Source: Neorhizobium galegae bv. orientalis str. HAMBI 540
Lineage (GTDB): Bacteria; Pseudomonadota; Alphaproteobacteria; Rhizobiales; Rhizobiaceae
DNA: 64,000 nucleotides
Reading direction: 5' to 3'
Assembly: GCF_000731315.1 (NCBI RefSeq)
Contig: NZ_HG938353.1
Span: forward strand, 1,612,001 to 1,676,000
This document shows, piece by piece, positions 46,570-54,984 of this stretch (position 1 is its first letter; each line of letters begins with the position of its first letter). Both the position numbers and the translations under genes were made by a program. Below the pieces are notes generated by a model. It worked only from the letters and a program-made list of their open reading frames with translations, had not been told where the DNA came from and ran no database searches.

Positions 46570-47190
46570 TTAATTTCCGGATCGTTTCATGCGGTACTGC
46601 AGCAGCCGCATCATCCGCGCATCGAAATTGGCTGCCTCGATCTGGTCGAATCGGAGCTGCTCCCGGTCATGCGCTTCAAGAACCCGGCGGGTCGTTTCCG
46701 CCACCTGTTTTTCCAGCGCGTCACAGGTTCTGTTGGCCGGGAGACCAAGCAGTTCCCGTTCGAGCTGACGCGCGTGGTTGCGGGCGATTTCCGCATGCCG
46801 CTCCTCATGGCGCTTGATGTCCTTCGACAGCGTATCCCAGATGAAGCCGAGCTCGGCCGTGGCCCGGCCGCGATTGCCCCAGCGGGGCAGGATGATGTGG
46901 GTGCGAAGCGTCACCCGCGCACCGCCGACCGAACAGCGGCCACCGCTTTCCACATAGGTGACATCGCCCCCGTACTTGATTTCGGTGGCGCCCGGATGGC
47001 GATGGCCGGTCCCGCGGGTGAGAGGGCCGAGGTTTTCCAGTTCCTTGTCGAGATCCTCGGCCGTACGGCCGCCGATCCGGAAATAGGAATAGGTCTTGTT
47101 GATGATCGGCTCTGCCATGGCCGTCGCAGGGATCGCGCAGAGGAGAAGAAAGACACCGAAAAACCGGCGGACTCTGCGCATGGAGAACAT
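46570..47190 (-). CDS. DUF922 secreted putative zinc protease
   Basis: A 206-residue protein with a basic start, a signal peptide (FFGVFLLLCAIPATAMA) and a DUF922 domain. The domain carries HEERHAEIARNHA, an HExxH zinc motif with a third His one helix turn further on, as in metallopeptidases. A cysteine pair (RCSV... RTCDAL) may form a disulfide. DUF922 members are predicted periplasmic Zn proteases; no substrate is known. I use the ATG at 47190 (AGG upstream); alternatives are 47181 and 47232. It diverges from the folP operon, and its transcript would run into the sRNA region, where the sRNA terminator may also end it. Confidence 0.82.
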   Translation of the reverse strand: MFSMRRVRRFFGVFLLLCAIPATAMAEPIINKTYSYFRIGGRTAEDLDKELENLGPLTRGTGHRHPGATEIKYGGDVTYVESGGRCSVGGARVTLRTHIILPRWGNRGRATAELGFIWDTLSKDIKRHEERHAEIARNHARQLERELLGLPANRTCDALEKQVAETTRRVLEAHDREQLRFDQIEAANFDARMMRLLQYRMKRSGN

Positions 47191-47296
47191 TCTATGGCCT
47201 GCGACGTTGAACTTATGGGGACCTTGGGGCATAGCCAGCCTGAGCGCAACACAAAGGCATCAAATTTTGCGTTACCCTTCGACAGACGGCCGGCCG

Positions 47297-48172
47297 GTGA
47301 TATCGCAGCGCAACAGCACCTGGCGTGTCGGGCGCGCTCGTGCCCTTGAACTCGGTCGCCAAGGCCAGATTATGGCGATCATCAACATCACGCCTGATTC
47401 CTTTTCCGACGGTGGAAAATACGCAAACGTCGATGCCGCGGTGGCTCATGCCCTTTCCTGCGTCCGCGACGGCGCAGCTATTCTCGATATCGGCGGCGAA
47501 TCGACGAGGCCCGGCGCGGCCGAGGTGTCGGCGGCCGAAGAGCAGGACCGCGTCCTGCCGGTGATCGAAAAACTCGCCGTGAAGACGGATGCGCTGATCT
47601 CGATCGATACCTATCGGGCCGAAACCGCCCGCCTGGCCATGGCGGCAGGTGCTCATATCATCAACGACGTGCACGGCCTGCAACGCGAGCCGGAGATCGC
47701 CACCGTTGCGGCTCAAACATCTGCCGGGGTCTGCATCATGCATACCGGCCGCGGGCGCGAACAGGAAAAGCGGCCCGACAGAATCGCCGACCAGGAATTT
47801 TTCCTGCAGCAGTCGCTCGAGATCGCTCGTAGCGCCGGCATCTCCGAAGATGCGATCGTGCTCGATCCCGGCTTCGGCTTTGCCAAGGACCGTGACGACG
47901 ACCTAGAATTGATGGCGCGGTTTGCCGAACTGCATAGGCTCGGCTTCCCGCTGCTCGCCGGCACCTCGCGGAAACGCTTCATCGGCGCCCTGACGGGCCG
48001 CGAGAAGGCGGACGAGCGCGACGTCGGTACCGCCGCGACGACGGCGATCCTGCGTCTCGCGGGTGCTTCGATCTTCCGTGTCCACAATGTCGCTGCCAAC
48101 CGCGATGCGCTGGCAATGGCCGATGCGGTTCTCGCCGCGGCCTCCGCTTATTACGCAAGAGAGGGCCTTTGA
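47297..48172 (+). CDS. folP: Dihydropteroate synthase
   Basis: FolP condenses p-aminobenzoate with 6-hydroxymethyl-dihydropterin diphosphate in folate synthesis; it is the target of sulfonamides. The 291-residue protein carries the two signatures MAIINITPDSFSDGG and LDIGGESTRPGA plus the C-terminal GTSRKRFIGA loop. The start is uncertain: no good ribosome site exists, and GTG at 47297 is chosen because the homologous region (TWRVGRARALELG) begins right after it; the frame is open to 47096. It overlaps folB as TGATG and heads the folP-folB-folK operon. Confidence 0.94.
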   Translation: MISQRNSTWRVGRARALELGRQGQIMAIINITPDSFSDGGKYANVDAAVAHALSCVRDGAAILDIGGESTRPGAAEVSAAEEQDRVLPVIEKLAVKTDALISIDTYRAETARLAMAAGAHIINDVHGLQREPEIATVAAQTSAGVCIMHTGRGREQEKRPDRIADQEFFLQQSLEIARSAGISEDAIVLDPGFGFAKDRDDDLELMARFAELHRLGFPLLAGTSRKRFIGALTGREKADERDVGTAATTAILRLAGASIFRVHNVAANRDALAMADAVLAAASAYYAREGL

Positions 48173-48537
48173 TGGCGACCTACACGATCACGCTGAAGAA
48201 CTGTGCATTCTACGCCAAGCACGGCGCCTTCGAGCAGGAGGCCACGCTCGGCCAGCGTTTCTTCATCGATGTCGTCATGGACGTCGAGGCGGATGAGGCG
48301 CTTGAAAACGATAATGTCGCAAGCACGGTGCATTACGGCATCGCCTACGAAATCGTCGAGAAGGTGGTGACCGGCCACCGCCGCAACCTCATCGAGACGC
48401 TTGCCAAGGACATCGGCAAGGGGCTGTGCGCCTGGTCGCCGCAGATCCGCCGGGTGGAGATCACCGTGCGCAAACCGAGCGTGCCGATCCCTGGCATCCT
48501 CGATTATGCGGAGGTGCGTGTTGAGCATTTCGCCTGA
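48172..48537 (+). CDS. folB: Dihydroneopterin aldolase
   Basis: FolB splits 7,8-dihydroneopterin to 6-hydroxymethyl-dihydropterin and glycolaldehyde. The 121-residue, tunnel-fold protein shows YAKHGAFEQEATLGQRFFID, VHYGIAYEIVEKVV and the C-terminal ITVRKPSVPIPG, where Lys and Glu form the active site. The start overlaps the folP stop (TGATG, GAGGG upstream). Its own end overlaps the start of folK. The pathway order in the operon is folB then folK then folP. Confidence 0.95.
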   Translation: MATYTITLKNCAFYAKHGAFEQEATLGQRFFIDVVMDVEADEALENDNVASTVHYGIAYEIVEKVVTGHRRNLIETLAKDIGKGLCAWSPQIRRVEITVRKPSVPIPGILDYAEVRVEHFA

Positions 48538-49048
48538 AAATACCCTTGAGGTCGCGGCTCTCGGGCTTGGCGGCAATATCGGCGATCCGCCGTCGTCCAT
48601 GGCCGAGGCGCTCCGGCAGCTCGATACCCGCGAAGACTGCCGGGTCGTGGCCGTGTCGAAACTCTATTCAACCCCGCCCTGGGGCAAGACCGACCAGGCG
48701 GATTTCTTCAACTGCTGCGTTCTGGTGGAGACGTCATTGGAGCCAGAGGACCTTCTGGACGTCTGCCTGTCGATCGAGCGCGGCATGAAGCGCGTCCGCC
48801 TGGAACGCTGGGGACCACGCACCATCGATATCGATATCCTGACCTATGGCGCGCGCGAACAGAAAACCGAAAAACTGGAAGTGCCGCATCCGCGCATGAC
48901 CGACCGCGGCTTCGTGATGATGCCGCTTGCCGACATCGCCCCGGATCTTCTGGTGAAGGGAAGGAAAGTGCGCGACTGGCTTGGTGGAGCCGACATCGCC
49001 GGCATCAAGGTCGCGCGCGACAGTCAGGATTGGTGGCGGGGCGCCTGA
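48521..49048 (+). CDS. folK: 2-amino-4-hydroxy-6-hydroxymethyldihydropteridine diphosphokinase
   Basis: FolK transfers pyrophosphate from ATP to 6-hydroxymethyl-dihydropterin. The 175-residue protein has the pterin loop ALGLGGNIGDPPSSM and the family signature RWGPRTIDIDILTYG with the metal Asp pair, followed by VPHPRMTDRGFVMMPL. The start is non-ATG: TTG at 48521 (GGAGG six bases upstream) or GTG at 48518. The frame overlaps the folB 3' end by 17 bases. With folP and folB it completes the pterin half of folate synthesis. Confidence 0.94.
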   Translation: MSISPENTLEVAALGLGGNIGDPPSSMAEALRQLDTREDCRVVAVSKLYSTPPWGKTDQADFFNCCVLVETSLEPEDLLDVCLSIERGMKRVRLERWGPRTIDIDILTYGAREQKTEKLEVPHPRMTDRGFVMMPLADIAPDLLVKGRKVRDWLGGADIAGIKVARDSQDWWRGA

Positions 49049-49064
49049 GACGCCCCAGCCGGCC

Positions 49065-49619
49065 TTATTCCTTGATCGAGCCGACGGCGATCGAATCCAT
49101 GTCGCGGTCGAGGCTGAGCCCGATCACGGGAACCATCTGGTCTTCGACTTTGATCGAGATGGTGATGTTCATCTTGTTCTCGCCGCGCAGGCTCGCGACC
49201 ATCGCGCCGTTGAGCTGATTGCGGTTGATGCCCATGACGACCTTGTCGCCGCTGACCGAGCCGGAAATGATGTCCAGTCCCTTGCCCTCGGCGCCATCCA
49301 GAAACTTGCCGGTGTAACCGCGGCCGCTCTGGGCGATGGTGGCCGACATCGGTTGCTGGAACACGCCGACGCGGCAGGTCCCATCGAGCTTGATGCCGAC
49401 ATCGCTGTCCGGGATAGCTGCACCGGTCAAATTGCAGCTGAATTTCGTGCCTTTGTATTTGCCGGCGACGATTTCGCCGGGACCTTTCCAGACGCCGGCG
49501 ACCGACTGGAAGAATGCCTTGTCGCGCGGTGCGGCTTCAGCCTGCGGCGCCATGGCGGAAGTGGTCGCGACTGTCAGAATGGCGAACCCGCCCAGAAGCG
49601 AAAAGAAGCGCGAATACAT
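49065..49619 (-). CDS. Secreted protein of unknown function
   Basis: A 184-residue protein with a signal peptide (SLLGGFAILTVATTSAMA, cleavage near QAEAA). The mature part is rich in strands and glycine: VWKGPGEIVAGKYKGTKFSC, then CRVGVFQQPMSATI and a repeated pattern of polar strands, as in small beta-barrel or lipocalin-like folds. It has two cysteines (about 61 and 82) that may form one disulfide. I do not recognise the family. Start at 49619 with AGGGGAAAG upstream. An exact TTAACCAT lies about 53 bases before the start, so it may be under CtrA control. The folK gene ends 17 bases away on the other strand. Confidence 0.75.
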   Translation of the reverse strand: MYSRFFSLLGGFAILTVATTSAMAPQAEAAPRDKAFFQSVAGVWKGPGEIVAGKYKGTKFSCNLTGAAIPDSDVGIKLDGTCRVGVFQQPMSATIAQSGRGYTGKFLDGAEGKGLDIISGSVSGDKVVMGINRNQLNGAMVASLRGENKMNITISIKVEDQMVPVIGLSLDRDMDSIAVGSIKE

Positions 49620-49671
49620 GAACTTTCCCCTGACGAGCAGCAACTTTAGGTGTCCCGTAATTTAGGTGGGA

Positions 49672-49679
49672 ATGGTTAA
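49672..49679 (-). promoter_or_regulatory. Candidate CtrA-binding motif TTAACCAT
   Basis: Exact motif (plus strand ATGGTTAA) located 53 bases upstream of the start codon of the minus-strand secreted-protein gene at 49619, a sensible promoter position. Function is inferred from the motif only. Confidence 0.42.
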
Positions 49680-49721
49680 CGACTGGTGACCATGGCCGGA
49701 TTTGAGCCATGGTCAACCCTT

Positions 49722-50801
49722 CTATTGTTCATCTTTTCGCCCGCCGACTGCCGCAATATCCGAGATGAAATCGCTGATTCCGGGCCTTTTCACCGCCCGG
49801 AAGGGCAGCGGCCTGCAAAGGTCCATGGCGGCGATGCCGATTCGCGCGGTCAGCAGGCCGTTGATCACGCCTTCGCCCAACCGCTTCGACAGTCTGGAAG
49901 CCAGCCCATGCCCGAGGACCTGTTGGGCTACTCCATCGCCAACGGCGATCGAGCCGGTTACGGCAAGATGGGCAATAACATCCCGCATCAGTCGCAGCAG
50001 GCCGAGCGTACCCGGCCGGCCACCGTAAAGTTCGGCCATGGCGCGGATCAGCCGCGTCACTTCGAAGAGCACGTAGGCAAGGTCGACAATGGCACGGGGG
50101 CTGATGGCGGTGACGATCGAAACACGTTTGGACGATCCGAGAATGAGAGCGCGGGCCTTGCGGTCGAGCGGCGCCAGGAGCTCCCGTTCGGCAAGCTCGA
50201 TAAGCTGGGGGCCATCGATGATCTCGTCCTTCGTGGCGTCGAGGTTGGCGCGACCCTTGGCGGTCTCCGCCCGGTGACTGAGAAGTTTCGCAAGCGTGGC
50301 AACGACGGCACGCGCGGCGGTCGGGCGAGGGGAAAGGGCGGCCTGTTCCGCTTGTGCTTTCAGGGTCTGGACGGCGGAAAGCCGCATCATGCCGAAGATC
50401 TCGCGGCCGACGATCACGGCAACTGCGACGAGCCCGATGGCAAGCGCTCCGAGCGCTGCATATCCCAACCAGTCGGCACGGGTGAACAGGTCGCGGACGA
50501 CGCTATCGGCCCACAGACCGAAAGCGAGCGACAGGAAGGTGCCGAAGGCCGCCGTCGCCAGATTGACGAACGAGAATTTCTTGCGCTTCCGGGGCTCGGC
50601 GACCGGGATGGCCTCCGCGGCGAGTTCGGGCGGCGTCACGAACGGATCCTGTTCGTCGGGCGTCACGACGACGCCGTCCTCGAAGCTGCGCGGGCTGCGG
50701 CGAGGGACGGGCAAGGTTTCGTTTCGGGCGGCACTTTCCTCTTCGATCGAGAAAGACGCTGGTCGGCGCTTGCCGTTCTGAGGTGATTCGGGCGGTCTCA
50801 T
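49722..50801 (-). CDS. YcjF-like inner-membrane protein (DUF697, TIGR01620)
   Basis: A 359-residue protein with a charged, proline-rich N-terminus, two hydrophobic segments at about 80-135 (LATAAFGTFLSLAFGLWADS and LGYAALGALAIGLVAVAVIV) and a C-terminal DUF697 domain (VTGSIAVGDGVAQQVLGHG, GLLTARIGIAAMDLCRPLPF). It matches E. coli YcjF, which pairs with the ATPase YcjX under heat shock and phage-shock-like control. The start overlaps the ycjX stop by four bases (ATGA), so the two form one complex or pathway. The function is not known in detail; envelope stress is the best guess. Confidence 0.9.
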   Translation of the reverse strand: MRPPESPQNGKRRPASFSIEEESAARNETLPVPRRSPRSFEDGVVVTPDEQDPFVTPPELAAEAIPVAEPRKRKKFSFVNLATAAFGTFLSLAFGLWADSVVRDLFTRADWLGYAALGALAIGLVAVAVIVGREIFGMMRLSAVQTLKAQAEQAALSPRPTAARAVVATLAKLLSHRAETAKGRANLDATKDEIIDGPQLIELAERELLAPLDRKARALILGSSKRVSIVTAISPRAIVDLAYVLFEVTRLIRAMAELYGGRPGTLGLLRLMRDVIAHLAVTGSIAVGDGVAQQVLGHGLASRLSKRLGEGVINGLLTARIGIAAMDLCRPLPFRAVKRPGISDFISDIAAVGGRKDEQ

Positions 50802-52321
50802 GCGAGGCGGTCTCCGAACAGAAATTGCATGGTGCGGTCGAGCCGGATATGCGGTACCGAGAGCTTCATGCCATTCGCCTCTTCGAGCGCCGGTGGGCGA
50901 AAACGCACCACGTTGATCTCCGGAAGCTCCGCATTGACGGAATCCAGCTGCTGAAAAAATGCTTCAGGATCTTCCGGCAAATCACCGGGAAATATCGCTG
51001 TTTTCTTGTTTCCGTCGAAGTGTTCACCGTTGATCATCTCGCCCGCAATAGGCGTGCCGACGATCACCGGCAGGAGATGGTTGTCTTCCTTGACGGTCGC
51101 CTCGCGGGTGGCGCGCACCGATGCGATCGCCATAACCTCGATGCCGGCGCCGGCCATGCCGATCCGTTTGACGGCGCGATCGACCAGCCGACCGGTGAGC
51201 CGTTCCAGGCGATCATGGCTTTCGTGATGCAGGTGATCCGCCTTGGTGGCGGCGACCAGAACCTTGTCGATCCTGCGGCCGATCAGGGAAGAGAAGAAAC
51301 TGTTGTGGCCGGGGCGGAAACAGGCGAGCACATCGGTCAGCGCCCGTTCCAGATCCTGCACCGCTTCGGGACCACGATTGATCGCCTGCAACGCGTCGAT
51401 CAGCACGATCTGACGGTCGAGCCGGGCGAAATGCTCGCGGAAGAACGGCTTGACCACGACGTTCTTGTAGGCCTCGTAACGGCGCTCCATCATCGCCCGC
51501 AGCGAGCCCTTCGGCGCCTTGGTGTCGGACATGTTCGGCAGCGGCGCGAAGGTCAGCGCCGGCGAGCCTTCAAGATCGCCGGGCATCAGGAACCGGCCGG
51601 GCGGCAGGGTCGAAAGCGACCGTTCGTCCGCCTTGCAGGCCCTGAGATAAGCGGCAAAGGCTTCGGACAGCCGCCGGGCCGTCATTTCGTCCGCCGGGGC
51701 GTCCGCATCTATGCCGTTTGCGAGAGCCAGCCATTCTCGCGACAACTCCTCGCGGATGCCGGTCCCGGCAAGTGCTGCGGTATTGTCGCTGAAGGTCCGA
51801 AAATCCTGCGCCAGCAGCGGCAGGTCGAGCAGCCATTCGCCCGGATAATCGACGATGTCGATCGACAGCCGGCCGCGCGAAAACATCCGGCCCCAGCCGC
51901 TGGCGCTCTGGTAGTCGAGGGTGATCCGCAGTTCCGAGATGGCGCGGGTCGAATCCGGCCAGATGCGGTCGCGCACCAGGGCCTGGATATGGTCTTCGTA
52001 TTGAAAGCGCGGGATGGCGTCGTCCGGCTGCGGCTCAAGCCGCACCGCCGAGACCCGGCCCGACCGGAGCGCTTCAAAGAGCGGCAGCCGCCCGCCGTTC
52101 AGGAGATTGTGGACGAGCGACGAGATGAAAACGGTCTTGCCGGCCCGCGACAGGCCGGTCACGCCGAGCCTGATCGTCGGATGCACGAGGCCCGAGGCAC
52201 GGTCGGCGAGATTGTCGAGCGCGATGCGCGCGTCATCCGAGAAGCTGGTAAGCGAAGGCGGCAAGGCGTTGTTCCGGGTCCAGAGTTTACGCCTATATAG
52301 GAAGCCGTTGCGAGGCCGCAA
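50798..52321 (-). CDS. YcjX-like P-loop NTPase
   Basis: A protein of up to 507 residues with Walker A GLSRAGKTVFISS near residue 55 and Walker B-like IDIVDYPGEW near 155, the second a GTPase-like DxxG element. It belongs to the YcjX/DUF463 family. The start is unclear: the frame begins at a TTG at 52321, another TTG lies at 52264, and neither has a ribosome site; homologues begin just before PPSLTSFSDDARIALDNL. It is the middle gene of the leftward sixA-ycjX-ycjF run. Confidence 0.9.
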   Translation of the reverse strand: MRPRNGFLYRRKLWTRNNALPPSLTSFSDDARIALDNLADRASGLVHPTIRLGVTGLSRAGKTVFISSLVHNLLNGGRLPLFEALRSGRVSAVRLEPQPDDAIPRFQYEDHIQALVRDRIWPDSTRAISELRITLDYQSASGWGRMFSRGRLSIDIVDYPGEWLLDLPLLAQDFRTFSDNTAALAGTGIREELSREWLALANGIDADAPADEMTARRLSEAFAAYLRACKADERSLSTLPPGRFLMPGDLEGSPALTFAPLPNMSDTKAPKGSLRAMMERRYEAYKNVVVKPFFREHFARLDRQIVLIDALQAINRGPEAVQDLERALTDVLACFRPGHNSFFSSLIGRRIDKVLVAATKADHLHHESHDRLERLTGRLVDRAVKRIGMAGAGIEVMAIASVRATREATVKEDNHLLPVIVGTPIAGEMINGEHFDGNKKTAIFPGDLPEDPEAFFQQLDSVNAELPEINVVRFRPPALEEANGMKLSVPHIRLDRTMQFLFGDRLA

Positions 52322-52341
52322 AGCCGTCGTTCGGGTCCAGT

Positions 52342-52851
52342 TCAGGCCGTCAGGAAGTCGGTCAGTGTCCAGGCGGCATCCGAGCCGGCGACAAAACCGC
52401 GATAATCGAGCACCGCAAGGCCGGCAGGCGGGTAACCGCCCGGGACCGCCGCCACCATCTGGTCGGCGCCGATCAACCCTTCCAGGACCTCTTCCATGGT
52501 CGGGTTATGGCCGACGAGCATGACCGAGTTGCTGTCTCTTTGGCCTGCGAGAATGGCGAGATAGGTGCCGAGCGAGCCGTTATAGAGTTCGTCGATGAAG
52601 ACAGGCTCGATCTCCTCGCTGATCGCGCGGCGGATGGCCTCGGCGGTCTGGCGGCACCGCATGGCGGTGGAACTGATAAGGATATCAGGCCGGTAGTTGC
52701 GATCAGCAGCCTTGTCGGCAACGATCTCGGCCTGCGCAAAGCCCTGATTGTCGAGAGGGCGATCGAAATCGTGCTGTCCCGGCTCCGCCCAGCCGGATTT
52801 GGCGTGGCGCAGGAGATAGATGCGGGAAGGAGGAGGAGTGATCGTCGTCAT
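52342..52851 (-). CDS. SixA-like histidine phosphatase
   Basis: A 169-residue protein of the histidine phosphatase superfamily. The phosphoaccepting RHG motif is IYLLRHAKSGW (RHA form, as in SixA), with the second arginine in SSTAMRCRQTAEAI and the second His in LVGHNPTMEEVLEG. SixA removes phosphate from Hpt domains of ArcB-type phosphorelays, which is interesting given the free Hpt protein and CckA in this window. Start at the ATG at 52851; the frame is open to 52974. It is 21 to 80 bases upstream of the ycjX start and probably cotranscribed. Confidence 0.9.
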   Translation of the reverse strand: MTTITPPPSRIYLLRHAKSGWAEPGQHDFDRPLDNQGFAQAEIVADKAADRNYRPDILISSTAMRCRQTAEAIRRAISEEIEPVFIDELYNGSLGTYLAILAGQRDSNSVMLVGHNPTMEEVLEGLIGADQMVAAVPGGYPPAGLAVLDYRGFVAGSDAAWTLTDFLTA

Positions 52852-53121
52852 GCCCGGCACCGCTAGTGAGAGGATGGAAGCGATGGGTACCCTTTCGGCA
52901 TGAGACTCGTCAACTGCCGCAGATGTTCTGAAATAGCGCCACCAAGCGCGTCCGCCTGTGGAGAAGAGTTTCAAACATTCAGAATAAAAGCTTAAAAAAT
53001 AGCCGTTTAGCGGATTTTTATGACAGTTTTAAAAATGCCTTAATACTGAGCGCGAGGCTTGAATCCGGATGGGAGGATAGGATATAGAGCGCCGCATGAG
53101 ATGTTCTTCAGGAGAATCGCG
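52852..53121. promoter_or_regulatory. Divergent intergenic region, sixA / dksA
   Basis: 270 bases, AT-rich near 52975-53045 (runs of A and T), presumably the dksA promoter. No conserved element recognised. Confidence 0.3.
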
Positions 53122-53541
53122 TTGAGTGAGAAGATCGATCTTAGCAATTATGTGCTCTCTGAAAACGACGAGTTCATGAATGCAAATCAGAAAGCGTATT
53201 TCCGGGCAAAACTGATCGCCTGGAAAAACGATATTCTGAGAGAAGCGCGCGAAACGCTCGGCCATCTGGCTGAAGAGAGCGCCAACCACCCCGATCTCGC
53301 CGACCGGGCTTCCTCCGAAACCGACAGAGCTATCGAACTTCGAGCCCGTGACCGTCAGCGCAAGCTGATTTCCAAAATCGATGCCGCCTTGCAGCGCATT
53401 GAGGACGGCACCTACGGTTACTGCGAGGAAACGGGCGAACCGATCGGCCTCAAGCGTCTCGACGCTCGTCCGATCGCCACACTGTCGATCGAAGCGCAGG
53501 AACGCCACGAGCGTCGTGAAAAGGTCTATCGGGACGAATAA
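53122..53541 (+). CDS. dksA: RNA polymerase-binding protein DksA (one-cysteine zinc-finger form)
   Basis: DksA binds the secondary channel of RNA polymerase and, with ppGpp, adjusts transcription at rRNA and other promoters. The 139-residue protein has the coiled coil (about 30-105; DLADRASSETDRAIELRARD holds the tip acids), then a C-terminal globule GTYGYCEETGEPIGLKRLDARP. Canonical DksA has four zinc cysteines (CxxC...CxxC); here only one remains, so zinc is probably not bound, as in rhizobial and zinc-independent homologues. Start is TTG at 53122 with AGGAGA upstream; no ATG gives the usual N-terminus SEKIDLSNYVL. Monocistronic. Confidence 0.94.
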   Translation: MSEKIDLSNYVLSENDEFMNANQKAYFRAKLIAWKNDILREARETLGHLAEESANHPDLADRASSETDRAIELRARDRQRKLISKIDAALQRIEDGTYGYCEETGEPIGLKRLDARPIATLSIEAQERHERREKVYRDE

Positions 53542-53567
53542 TTCGCCTGATCAGCCATAACGAATTC

Positions 53568-53594
53568 AAGGCACGGTTTTTCCGTGCCTTTTTT
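53568..53594 (+). terminator. Rho-independent terminator of dksA
   Basis: AAGGCACGG at 53568-53576 and CCGTGCCTT at 53582-53590 form a nine-base stem with a five-T loop, followed by six T (53589-53594). Confidence 0.9.
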
Positions 53595-53622
53595 CTTGGG
53601 CCCAAAATGGCGGCGGGCCCGC

Positions 53623-54732
53623 TCACTTGTCGCGGGTGACCGACATTTCACCGAAGATGCGCGCGACTTCCGACTGCAGGCTCGGTTCCGGCGTCGCACC
53701 GGTGACCGGCGGCACGCCGGGGTTCCTCGGCTGTATCTGACGGTTCGGCTGGGGGATGACGACCGACTCGCGGGATGCGAGGTTGTTGGCCATTTCCTCT
53801 TCGAGAATCCGCTCGAAATCGCTGCCGAGCTGTTTCGGCTTGTCGGCGGCCGATTGCAGGGCAGGCGGCACGATTGCGGCGCTGACCGGCACGACGCGGG
53901 GTTCGGGCGCTTCCTGGAAGACGCGTTCGCGGGCGGCGTCGAGCACATCGGCAGCGTCGTCATAAGCAGGAACTTGGACAGGAGCGGGCGCAGGAGCTGG
54001 GCTAGGCGGCGGGGCTGCGGCTGCGGCTGCCAAAGCCGCGATCGGCCGCAGCTGTTCGGATTTTACCTCCGGGGCTTGACGGGCGGGCGGTTCGATCCTG
54101 GGGGCGGCCGCCGGCTCGGCAGCCGCTGCATTGTTGGCCATGACAGGCGGGGCGGGCCGCGGAGCAAGGGTGCCGCTCATCGGCATGGGCCCGGTGACGG
54201 GAGCTGCCGTCGCCGCCAAAGGCGCAGCGGCGCGCGGGGCCTCGCGCGGCGGCACGACGCTTTCCCGTGCCGGCTCGATGCGCGCTTCCGGAGCCGCGGG
54301 ACGTGGGATCGGGGCAGGGCGGGGTTCGGCGACGGGAGCCAGCCGGGCTTCCATGGCGGGTGCGGCTTGAACGGGAGCCGTCATGTCCAGCGGCTGGAAG
54401 CGGTTTGCCGCGCTTGCCGGGGTCGCCGGCATGGCAGGTGCCGCCGTGGAAATTCCGCTTTCGATGACGATATCGGTCGGCCCGCCGATCATGATCAGGT
54501 GCTCGACCCCGTCGCGGCGGATGAGGACCAGGCGACGGCGCGCATCGACTGCCGCAGCATCCAGTACCTGAAGCCGCGGCTGGCGATTTTTGCCGCCGCG
54601 CACGAAGGGGGACGGGCCGGCGCGGCCGCGCATGAGCCAGAGCGCGCCGATGAGGACGACGAGCCCAATGCCGACGCCGACGACTGCGATCACCAGGCGG
54701 CCTCCATAGGCGCCCATCAGGTCATCTAACAT
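53623..54732 (-). CDS. FliO-like membrane protein with long low-complexity tail
   Basis: A 369-residue protein with one membrane helix near the start (RLVIAVVGVGIGLVVLIGAL) and a short FliO-type domain right after it (RLQVLDAAAVDARRRLVLIRRDGVEHLIMIGG), the same arrangement as flagellar assembly protein FliO. The remaining 260 residues are disordered and rich in Pro, Ala, Arg and Glu, with a final helix (LGSDFERILEEEMANNL). The tail is far longer than in enteric FliO. No flagellar genes are nearby, and it diverges from cckA, a position kept in other rhizobia as I recall. So a role other than flagella is possible. Confidence 0.82.
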   Translation of the reverse strand: MLDDLMGAYGGRLVIAVVGVGIGLVVLIGALWLMRGRAGPSPFVRGGKNRQPRLQVLDAAAVDARRRLVLIRRDGVEHLIMIGGPTDIVIESGISTAAPAMPATPASAANRFQPLDMTAPVQAAPAMEARLAPVAEPRPAPIPRPAAPEARIEPARESVVPPREAPRAAAPLAATAAPVTGPMPMSGTLAPRPAPPVMANNAAAAEPAAAPRIEPPARQAPEVKSEQLRPIAALAAAAAAPPPSPAPAPAPVQVPAYDDAADVLDAARERVFQEAPEPRVVPVSAAIVPPALQSAADKPKQLGSDFERILEEEMANNLASRESVVIPQPNRQIQPRNPGVPPVTGATPEPSLQSEVARIFGEMSVTRDK

Positions 54733-54984
54733 CTCTTGCCACTCCTCATATGAACGCTGCGGTAAAAAACGACTTTTTTCCTACCGAAGCAAGCTGCTAA
54801 CTGTCACTGTCCCGCGCTGAAAGACAGCGCAGAAAAGCAAAGATAGGTCACTCCGCCAAACTGTCCCGGGTTTTGTGGCTCAGCAGAGCTTTTTGCTTAA
54901 CCTGCAACTTGCTAATAAGGAATCGCGGGATTCCTGATCCCTGAATGTTCATGGCCGCAGCGCCGGTCGAAATGCGAGGAATTG
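54733..54984. promoter_or_regulatory. Divergent promoter region, FliO-like gene / cckA
   Basis: 252 bases with TTAACCTG at 54897-54904, one or two mismatches from the CtrA core. No terminator, no open frame. Confidence 0.35.
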
